A DNA stretch of 64,000 nucleotides, taken from the NCBI RefSeq assembly GCF_000718255.1, contig NZ_JOFJ01000001.1:310001-374000 (forward strand), read 5' to 3'. Every line of letters starts with the position of its first letter. Position 1 is the first letter of the stretch. Positions 8,466-15,167 of this stretch are shown in pieces. Made by a program: the position numbers and the translations under genes. This stretch comes from Spirillospora albida (GTDB taxonomy: Bacteria > Actinomycetota > Actinomycetes > Streptosporangiales > Streptosporangiaceae). Below the pieces are notes generated by a model. It was not told the origin of the DNA. It saw nothing but the letters and a program-made list of their open reading frames with translations, and ran no database searches.

Positions 8466-9707
8466 TCAGCAGCGGCGCCCGGAGTTGATGCAGTTCACCG
8501 CGCGCTGCATCAGGCCCTCCGACATCACGTTGACGAAGTCGGCGTGGTCGGTCACCGGGTCGTGCCCCTGCTCGGGGAACGTGTCCAGCGCGAACGCCAG
8601 CGCCCGCGCCGGGACGCGGTAGGACAGCGTCAGCCGCAGCTGCGGCACCGCGCGGGTGCCCTGCGGGCAGGCGCCGTTCGCGCCCGGGAACACGATGTGC
8701 GTGCGGTGGTTCGCGCTGTCGGTGTTCTGGCCGTCCCAGCAGCTCGGGAAGGTCAGCGTCCGGGTCACCTGGCTGCCGCGCGGGCACAGCGGGTACTTGT
8801 CGGTGAACGCCCGTCCGGGCACGCCGGAGCAGCCCCAGGACGCCTTCGCGTTGGCGAGGCCGTTCGTGCCGGCCTTCGCGTCGCCCATGATGACCCGCAG
8901 GAACCGCGGCATCGCGACGACCTTGCCGCGCGGGTTCCCGAGGAACTGGATGCGGGCGGACGACGGCGTGACGATCGAGCCGACGTTGCCGTCGGCCTTG
9001 CTCTGCTCGGCCCGCTCCGAGCCGTCCTGCCCGTCGCGGAGCCGGACGACCGGCCAGTAGTAGGTGGACTTGTCACCGTTGCTGCAGGTCGTCCCGGACG
9101 CGGCGAGGCTCTCGTCGGTGGAGAACGCGTCCGCGGTCAGGTTCCCGACGTAGTCGTGGATGTGGTGCGCGCCGTTCTGGACGCCCGGCGCCACGATGAA
9201 GTTGTCGGGGTTGCTGTGCCGCTGCCCCGCGTTCACCCCGCAGCGCGACGTGAACCGGCCGGTGGAGGCCCGGCGGCTGCTCCGCGGCACCTGGACGCGG
9301 GGGGCGCGGCGGATGCTGACGAACTGCTCCGGCGTCGGCCCCGGCTTGATCACCGACGGGGGCGGCTGCTCCTGCCCGGCGTCGCCGCCCTCGTTCTGCC
9401 CGTCGTCCGGGGGCTGCGAGGGGTCGGCGGTCTGCCCGTCGCCCGGCGGCTGCGAGGGGTCGGCCGTCTGCCCGTCGCCCGGCGGCTGCGACGGATCGGC
9501 CGTCTGCCCGCCGCCCGGGTCCTGCGACGGCGGGGCCGTCCCGTCGCCGGGCGCGCCCGGCGCGCCGCCGTCCGGCGGCCGGGACGGATCCGCCGGGGCG
9601 GTGAGCAGGTAGGGGGCGGCGGCCCCGGCCGGCGTCGTCCCGGCCGCCGAGACGGCCAGCGCCAGCGCCGGGGCGAGCACCGCGAACGCTATTCTCTTTC
9701 TTTCCAT
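8466..9707 (-). CDS. Secreted DUF1996 domain protein with a Pro/Gly/Gln repeat linker
   Basis: A 413-residue exported protein. Residues 1-30 form a Sec-type signal peptide (MERKRIAFAVLAPALALAVS, then a cut near AGA-AP). Residues ~35-110 are a low-complexity stretch with three near-identical 12-residue units, DPSQPPGDGQTA. The rest is a DUF1996 domain: RCGVNAGQRHSNPDNFIV, HHIHDYVGN, STYYWPVVR, FPSCWDGQNTDSANHRTHI, with several Cys that probably form disulfides outside the cell. DUF1996 occurs in fungi and actinomycetes; its function is unknown. The ATG was chosen because the signal peptide begins there. It lies 29 bp downstream of the DUF4142 gene and is probably co-transcribed. Confidence 0.88.
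   Translation of the reverse strand: MERKRIAFAVLAPALALAVSAAGTTPAGAAAPYLLTAPADPSRPPDGGAPGAPGDGTAPPSQDPGGGQTADPSQPPGDGQTADPSQPPGDGQTADPSQPPDDGQNEGGDAGQEQPPPSVIKPGPTPEQFVSIRRAPRVQVPRSSRRASTGRFTSRCGVNAGQRHSNPDNFIVAPGVQNGAHHIHDYVGNLTADAFSTDESLAASGTTCSNGDKSTYYWPVVRLRDGQDGSERAEQSKADGNVGSIVTPSSARIQFLGNPRGKVVAMPRFLRVIMGDAKAGTNGLANAKASWGCSGVPGRAFTDKYPLCPRGSQVTRTLTFPSCWDGQNTDSANHRTHIVFPGANGACPQGTRAVPQLRLTLSYRVPARALAFALDTFPEQGHDPVTDHADFVNVMSEGLMQRAVNCINSGRRC
9395..9502. repeat. Three 36-bp tandem repeats in the DUF1996 gene linker
   Basis: Three consecutive 36-bp units (9395-9430, 9431-9466, 9467-9502), plus a diverged partial fourth, encode the DPSQPPGDGQTA motif in frame. Units 2 and 3 differ at two or three positions. 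Copy number is likely to vary between strains by slippage. Confidence 0.8.
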
Positions 9708-9736
9708 GGAAACTCCCTGTGCGGGGTGTTGCGCCG

Positions 9737-10372
9737 TCAGGAAAGGGCCTGCCGGGTGACCAGACCGGTGCTTTCGAGCAGCGTCATGTGAGTGTTGACG
9801 AATTTCAGGCACCGCTCGGCGAACGCGCGGATCTCACTGTTCTCGGTCTGCGCGCGCACCTTGGCGATGACGGTGAAGACCTGGCCGTGGGCCTCGCGCA
9901 GCCGGTGCACGAACGTCCGGTCGAAATCGGCTCCGAACTTGCCCGACATCTCGCGGAGCCAGGCCTTCTGGCCGTTGCCCGGCTCGTTGGGCAGCAGGAC
10001 GCCGAGCTTCTGCGCGGTGACCCGGGTGTCGGCGTCCAGCGTCATGTGCTGCTGCATGATCATGTCGCCGACCTCCTTCACCCGGGCGCTGGACGCGCGC
10101 TGCTGCGCCTGCTGGCCGGCGGGCATCTCCCACAGGCCGGCCTGCCTGACCTTGACGAGCAGCTGGCGGTCCAGGGCGCTCAGCCGGCCCCAGCGGGTGC
10201 CGACGGTGCCGCCCTTGGAGGCCCCGTCGGCGGGCGCGACGGCGCCCGCGGGGCTGAGGACGACCACGACGGCCGCCAGGGCGGCGGCCGCCGCCGCGAC
10301 GACCAGGAGGAGTCGGCCACGTCCCGGCCTGCGGAACGTGCGCGTCTCGGCGCTGCCGTACGGCTTCCTCAA
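9737..10372 (-). CDS. DUF4142 domain protein, membrane-anchored or secreted
   Basis: A 211-residue protein (236 from the first in-frame ATG at 10445-10447). A hydrophobic segment (RLLLVVAAAAAALAAVVVVL) near the N-terminus is a signal peptide or anchor. The remainder is a ferritin-like, all-helical DUF4142 domain: LSALDRQLLVKVRQAGLWEM, VKEVGDMIMQQHMTLDADT, FDRTFVHRLREAHGQVF, and VNTHMTLLE, with the recurring His/Glu pattern of that family. The TTG at 10370-10372 is preferred because AAGGAGG lies 11 bases upstream, whereas the upstream ATG has no visible site; this choice is uncertain. DUF4142 proteins are periplasmic or extracellular with no agreed function. It precedes the DUF1996 gene by 29 bp. 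Confidence 0.78.
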   Translation of the reverse strand: MRKPYGSAETRTFRRPGRGRLLLVVAAAAAALAAVVVVLSPAGAVAPADGASKGGTVGTRWGRLSALDRQLLVKVRQAGLWEMPAGQQAQQRASSARVKEVGDMIMQQHMTLDADTRVTAQKLGVLLPNEPGNGQKAWLREMSGKFGADFDRTFVHRLREAHGQVFTVIAKVRAQTENSEIRAFAERCLKFVNTHMTLLESTGLVTRQALS

Positions 10373-10552
10373 CGGAACTTCTGCCTCCTTCCGGAAAGGC
10401 TCGGTGACGAGCCCGGCGCGGGTCGAGGGGTAATACGTGACGCCCATCGACCCGGTTCACCGATTTCCGCTCGATTTCCATTTTCTTGGATGCCTGGGAA
10501 TTGCGGGCAGGCTCCCGCCTGCCATTCCTTCGACACGGGCATGAGAGGACGT

Positions 10553-12064
10553 TCAGGAACGGCGGACGGGACTTCCCGGGATTCCGCCGACGACGCGCAG
10601 CGCGAGGGCCGGGCACATCGCCACCGCCCGCTGCACGTCCTTCTCCATCCAGGACGGGATGTCGGTGCCCAGCACGACGGGGAAGCCGTAGCGGTCCAGC
10701 TGGATCAGCTCCGGGACGAGGTACGCGCACAGCCCGTGCCCGTCGCAGCGGCTCCAGTCGATCGCGACCCGGGCCTCCGAGCCGTCCGGCACCGGCAGCG
10801 GCAGCACCCCGTAGGTCGACCGGCCGCAGCCGCCGCCGAACCGGTGCAGCTCGATGTCCTCCGCGAACGCCTCCATCGCCGACAGCACGAACTTCGCGGT
10901 GCCGTCGGGATGCGTGCACGCCCCCCGGCCCCGGCCGATGCCGGCGGCGCGGCGGACGTCCTCCACGGTCCCCGACCCCTCGGTGAGGGCGTTGAGCGCA
11001 CGGACGACGTCGGGCAGCCCGAGCCGGCACGGCCCGCACTGCCCGGCCGACTGCGCCGCGAGGTAGGACGCGATCCGGGTGGCCTCGCCGAGCGGGCAGG
11101 TGCCCTGGCCGAGCGGCAGGATGATCCCGGCGCCGACCGTCCCGCCGACCTTGCGCATCCCGGCGCGCGACAGGACGGCCCGCGTCACGGCCGCCTCGTC
11201 CAGCCACATGCCGTGGTAGCCGCCGACCAGGACGCCCTGGCCCGGCGGTACGTCGCAGTGGTCGAGGACGGCCCGCAGCGAGGTGCCGAGCGGCGCCTCG
11301 ACGACCTTCGTCCCGCCGATCGTGAGCAGTGTCGTGCCCGGTTCGTCGTCCGTCCCGGCCGAGGCGTACAGATCGGGGCCCAGCGACGTCAGGACGGCGA
11401 GCTGCGCGAACGTCTCGGTGTTGGACAGCAGCGTCGGGCAGCCGTCCACGCCCGACTCCGCGGCGCGGACCTTCACCCCCGGCGGGATCGGGAACTCCCC
11501 GTTGACGGCGCGGACCACCGCGCCGCTCTCGCCGGAGATGAACCGCTCGGTCAGCCGGACGACCCGGGCCGGCATCCGCCGCTCGCTGATCGCGGCGCGC
11601 ACCGACCGGGCCGCCTCGTCGCTCTCCACGGCCACGACGATCCGCTGCGTGCCGAGCGCGGTCGCGGCGATCTGCGCGCCGTCCAGCACCAGGTGCGGAG
11701 CGCGGCCGAGCAGCACCTTGTCCTTCATGCTGCCGGGCTCGCCCTCGGCGCCGTTCACCACGACGACGACGTCCTCGCTGGAGCGCCGCGCCTCCTCCTC
11801 ACCGGGCAGCAGCGGGAGCCGGTCGGAGCCCGGACGCCGGACCCGCGCCGCCACCGCCATCAGTTTCCGCGCGAACGGGAACCCGGCGCCGCCGCGCCCC
11901 CGCATGTCGACCTGCTCCGCCATCCGGGCGAGGTCGTCCAGTTCGGGGGTGCGGAGCTTGCCGTGCACGGCGAGGTGCCGGTCGAGGTCCAGCCGGTCGA
12001 ACCGGTCGAACCCGAGGGTGAGGCGGGGGCCGCCGATGTTGGAGACGGCGATGGTCGAGGTCAT
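10553..12064 (-). CDS. NuoF-like NAD(P)H-binding flavo-iron-sulfur protein fused to a 3Fe-4S-type ferredoxin
   Basis: A 503-residue soluble electron-transfer protein. Residues ~40-400 match the 51-kDa/NuoF fold: FMN/NADH loops RGRGGAGFPFARK (55-67) and NGAEGEPGSMKDK (104-116), and GTVGAGIILPLG. In the cluster-binding site the usual CxxCxxC becomes AGQCGPC: Cys343 and Cys346 remain, the first ligand is Ala340, and the fourth is Cys383. Residues ~430-490 form a small ferredoxin (CDGHGLC at 440-446, CP at 484) of the single-cluster 3Fe-4S kind that serves cytochromes P450 and similar acceptors. Its ATG overlaps the stop of the heme membrane protein by 4 bp (ATGA), so the two are coupled. I infer that it passes electrons from NAD(P)H to that membrane partner. 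It is not part of a complex I operon. Confidence 0.85.
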   Translation of the reverse strand: MTSTIAVSNIGGPRLTLGFDRFDRLDLDRHLAVHGKLRTPELDDLARMAEQVDMRGRGGAGFPFARKLMAVAARVRRPGSDRLPLLPGEEEARRSSEDVVVVVNGAEGEPGSMKDKVLLGRAPHLVLDGAQIAATALGTQRIVVAVESDEAARSVRAAISERRMPARVVRLTERFISGESGAVVRAVNGEFPIPPGVKVRAAESGVDGCPTLLSNTETFAQLAVLTSLGPDLYASAGTDDEPGTTLLTIGGTKVVEAPLGTSLRAVLDHCDVPPGQGVLVGGYHGMWLDEAAVTRAVLSRAGMRKVGGTVGAGIILPLGQGTCPLGEATRIASYLAAQSAGQCGPCRLGLPDVVRALNALTEGSGTVEDVRRAAGIGRGRGACTHPDGTAKFVLSAMEAFAEDIELHRFGGGCGRSTYGVLPLPVPDGSEARVAIDWSRCDGHGLCAYLVPELIQLDRYGFPVVLGTDIPSWMEKDVQRAVAMCPALALRVVGGIPGSPVRRS

Positions 12065-13059
12065 CGGAGCCGATCACCGCCGTGCGGCCCGATCACCGGG
12101 ATCCCGCTGCCGTCGGTGACGGTCGACCGCGGGTCCCGGGACCGGAACGCGTCCCGCGGGCCGCCCCCGCCGCGCGGATCGCGGCGCCCGCCGTCGTCCG
12201 GGGCGTCGAACGCGCCGCGGGCATCGGTCGCCTCGAAGAGGTCGCGCGTGTCGAAGGGGTCGCGCGTGTCGAAGGGGTCGCGGCCGCCGCGGGACGCGCG
12301 CGCCGCCGCCATCTCCTCCTCGCGGAGCTCGGCCCCCGCCCGCTCGCGGGCCCGGACGGCGTCGCGCGCCCCGGCCCGGGCGCGGGCGACCTCCCGCTCG
12401 CCGAAGTCGTCGCCGGCGCGCCGGACGTCCCGCGGCTTGATCACCACGATCATCCGGACGATCAGCGCCAGCACCACGCCGACGACGCTGAGCAGGTAGC
12501 TGAGGACGACCCAGTTCGCGGCCGGGCGCCCGGCGGTGAGGCCGTGCGTGATGCCGATCGGCCACGCCAGGTAGGCGACCGCGTGCAGCGAGCGCCACAT
12601 CCACGGGTTGCCCCGCGACACGAACCGCGGCCGCAGCATCCCGGTGACCGCCACGAGCACCATCAGCTCGAACGCGACCGTGCCGAGGCCGACCGCGTCC
12701 AGGCCCGGCACCACGGCCTGCAGGGGCTGCGCCAGCCCGCCCAGGATCTTCACCAGCAGGTGCGCGACCACCATCGTCAGCGCCAGCACGGCCGCCGCTC
12801 GGTGCACCGCCTGCGCCAGCACTCTGTGCCGGATCTGCAGAATCAGCCGCTCCGTCGCGAGCAACCCGAAGATCACCGCCGTGGTCAGCGCGATCAGCGT
12901 GAAGACGCCCGCGAAGTACGAGAGGAAGTACTGGACGTTCGCGGTGGCGACGGCGCCCTGCGGGGTCGCCGCACCGATCATGACCAGGACCGCGCCCGCC
13001 AGGACGAGGCGCAGCGCCCACGCCGGGACCACGGGATCATCACTGTTGCGTACTCGCAC
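12061..13059 (-). CDS. Ferric-reductase-like heme b membrane protein with disordered C-terminal tail
   Basis: A 332-residue protein with about six membrane helices in residues 12-208. Two helices carry paired histidines 13-14 residues apart (His86/His100 and His159/His172). This is the bis-His spacing that holds two b hemes in ferric reductase, NOX and MsrQ-type domains. It has no FAD/NAD domain of its own; that role fits the overlapping NuoF-ferredoxin gene. Residues 210-332 are charged and low-complexity, with a duplicated DPFDTR unit. The GTG start has AGGAG eight bases upstream. It is 13 bp downstream of the LytM-like gene, so the order of transcription is LytM-like, heme protein, NuoF-ferredoxin. 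The electron acceptor is unknown. Confidence 0.82.
   Translation of the reverse strand: MRVRNSDDPVVPAWALRLVLAGAVLVMIGAATPQGAVATANVQYFLSYFAGVFTLIALTTAVIFGLLATERLILQIRHRVLAQAVHRAAAVLALTMVVAHLLVKILGGLAQPLQAVVPGLDAVGLGTVAFELMVLVAVTGMLRPRFVSRGNPWMWRSLHAVAYLAWPIGITHGLTAGRPAANWVVLSYLLSVVGVVLALIVRMIVVIKPRDVRRAGDDFGEREVARARAGARDAVRARERAGAELREEEMAAARASRGGRDPFDTRDPFDTRDLFEATDARGAFDAPDDGGRRDPRGGGGPRDAFRSRDPRSTVTDGSGIPVIGPHGGDRLR
12241..12276. repeat. Two perfect 18-bp tandem repeats in the heme protein tail
   Basis: Two identical 18-bp units (12241-12258 and 12259-12276), with a partial third, encode the duplicated six-residue DPFDTR motif in the disordered C-terminal tail. Confidence 0.8.
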
Positions 13060-13072
13060 CGGTCGGACTCCT

Positions 13073-14872
13073 CTACTTTTTCGCGGAAGGCGCCGGGTCG
13101 TCCGGCTTCGGTTCGGCGGAGGGCGAGGTCTCCGGCTTCTTCGGGTCGTCCTCGGAGTCGTCCGCCGGGGGCAGCGCGCCGAGGTTGGCCAGCAGCCCCC
13201 CGGTGAGGACCTGGAGGTCACCGCGCTCGGCGTAGCCGAGCAGCGGCCGGGCGCGCTCGCGGAACGTCCAGCCGCCGATCACGGCGCCGTCGAGGGGCAC
13301 CTCCTCGGCACCCCGGCGCAGGTCGAACTCCACCTCGGGGCGGGGCGAGGGCGCCCCGCCGCACGGCCGGTCGGTGCCGGTCGTCCCGAGGGGGGCGCCG
13401 CGCCGGACGACGCCGCCGTCCCGCAGCCGCGGCACCGACCGCAGCCGGTAGTAGACGCTGGCGACGCCGCTCGGGTGGACGACCATGACCAGCGCGCGGC
13501 CGGCGGCGTCGCCGCAGAACCGGTACATGCGTCCCGCCCCGGCGGCGCGGACACGGCCGTCGCCGCCCCAGAACGACAGGTTGCCGAGCGGCCGGGGCGC
13601 GTCCTCGCCCGCGGCGCCCATCGCCCATGCCGCGCCGGTCCGCCACGGGAGCACGAGCCCGTCGCCGACGCGGGTGCCGTTGACGGCCGCCGCGGCCTGC
13701 TCGGCGGTCACCGCGCCGAAGCGGCGGAGCACGCGCCGCTCGTCCGCCGACATGAGCGAGGCGGGCATCGCCCCCAGCAGCGCGCCGAACGCGGTGCCGC
13801 CGGACAGCCCGGCCTGCCAGCGGCCGCCGCGCCAGCGGGCCGCGAACAGCGCGATCTCGGGGGTGGCGGCGCTGCCGTCCGGGACGGGGATCGCGGTGGT
13901 GCCGAACGCCCACGTCCGGTCGGCACTGGTCCGCGTCGTGGTGACGAGCGGCGCCGCGGCGGGGGCGGTGCCATAGGCCTCGCGGGCGGCGCCGCCCCGC
14001 TCGTCCAGCGTGAGCTTCCGGATCTGCGCGGTGAGCGCCTGCGCGTCGGGCCGCGCGACCGGGGCGGGCGCACCCGACCGGACGGGCCGCGCACGGGGCG
14101 TCACCGGGGTCTCGGGCCGGGGCGGCGCCTGCGGCCGCCGGACCCGGTCGCGCGCGCCCGCCGCGTCACCGCTCGCGATCGGCCCGCCGTCCAGGAGGGC
14201 CCGCTCGACGATCCCGAGCAGCGAGAGCCCGACGACCCCGGACAGCACGAGCGCGAAGACGCTCAGCCGGTCGGCCGGCCGCCGCGCCCGCGCCGCCGCC
14301 GGCCTGCGCCGCGCGACGGGCGGCCGCTCGGGACCGCCCCGTCCGCCCTTGACCGCACGCCCCTTGCCCGCACGCCCCTTCCGCGCACGGCCCTTCCGCC
14401 CGGCGCCGGAACCCCGCCGGCGGACGTCCCGGTCGTCGAGGGAACGCCACTCGGAACCCGCGCTCGCGTGGGCCCGGGAAGCGGACCATTCCACCTCGGA
14501 GGGGCGCCGCCCGCCACCGGCCGGCCCGGCGAACTCGCGGGCGTCGTATTCCCGCCGACCCGGCCCGCCACGCGCCCGGCCCTCCGGGCCGGAGTTCCGC
14601 GCATCGCCGGGGCCGCGTCCAGGGTCGCTTCGCCTGCCGCCCTGCCGAACGGGATCCCCGGCGTCGTAGGGACGCCGATCCGGGATCCCGGGCGCACCGC
14701 CCCGGCGCGCGGGGCGGGGACGGCTCTTGGGCGGCCGGGCGTCGGATCGCTCGGGGCGCTCTCGTGCGCCGCGGTCGGTCCAGCCGGGCTGCTCCGCCCA
14801 CCAGGACCCTTCGGGCCACATTGGGGCATGCGCGTTGTTCCGGGACGCATGCCTGGTGTCGCGTCGCACCAT
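13073..14872 (-). CDS. Single-pass membrane protein with a degenerate LytM/M23 domain
   Basis: A 599-residue protein. Residues 1-200 are a long, basic, Arg/Gly/Pro-rich cytoplasmic region with Lys-Gly-Arg-Ala repeats. One membrane helix follows (LSVFALVLSGVVGLSLLGIV, 203-222). The outside part has a proline-rich linker, a helical region (270-400) and a LytM-like beta domain (~435-550). That domain keeps the fold signature (VVHPSGVASVYYRL, RRGAPLGTTG), but the usual zinc-site H-x-H near its end is EVEFDL (513-518). It is therefore probably a non-catalytic binding or regulatory LytM domain. The tail is acidic/proline-rich. The ATG is supported by GGAGAGG upstream. It is the first gene of the operon with the heme protein and the NuoF-ferredoxin fusion. 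Confidence 0.78.
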   Translation of the reverse strand: MVRRDTRHASRNNAHAPMWPEGSWWAEQPGWTDRGARERPERSDARPPKSRPRPARRGGAPGIPDRRPYDAGDPVRQGGRRSDPGRGPGDARNSGPEGRARGGPGRREYDAREFAGPAGGGRRPSEVEWSASRAHASAGSEWRSLDDRDVRRRGSGAGRKGRARKGRAGKGRAVKGGRGGPERPPVARRRPAAARARRPADRLSVFALVLSGVVGLSLLGIVERALLDGGPIASGDAAGARDRVRRPQAPPRPETPVTPRARPVRSGAPAPVARPDAQALTAQIRKLTLDERGGAAREAYGTAPAAAPLVTTTRTSADRTWAFGTTAIPVPDGSAATPEIALFAARWRGGRWQAGLSGGTAFGALLGAMPASLMSADERRVLRRFGAVTAEQAAAAVNGTRVGDGLVLPWRTGAAWAMGAAGEDAPRPLGNLSFWGGDGRVRAAGAGRMYRFCGDAAGRALVMVVHPSGVASVYYRLRSVPRLRDGGVVRRGAPLGTTGTDRPCGGAPSPRPEVEFDLRRGAEEVPLDGAVIGGWTFRERARPLLGYAERGDLQVLTGGLLANLGALPPADDSEDDPKKPETSPSAEPKPDDPAPSAKK

Positions 14873-15167
14873 GCCCTCTCCTGTGGAGGAGACGGAGTGC
14901 GCGGCGGACGCCGGCGGTTCCGGAGGTCCTGCTGAGACATGGGGATCGCGGCCGCGGGAGCCCGCTCGCTCCCAGCCGTTCACCCCGGACGGATCCGTGC
15001 GGATCCGCTCGATCACCCCGGAGCATACGCCCGGAGGGGGGCCCGATGTGAATTGGTGCCGAAAAATCGCTTCAATCTGGGTAGGGCGCTGTACCGCCCA
15101 TCTGTCCAAGTACGCATCGAACGCCCGACACGTTCAGTTCGTTCGCGCGTCTCTCTCCAGCGGGTCG

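Noticed and set aside
9395..9502. CRISPR-like array
   Set aside because: The units are contiguous 36-bp in-frame repeats with no spacers, inside a protein-coding linker.
10506..10523. Small inverted repeat downstream of the NuoF-ferredoxin gene as a terminator
   Set aside because: Only 6-bp arms, competing pairings and no T-run on the minus strand.
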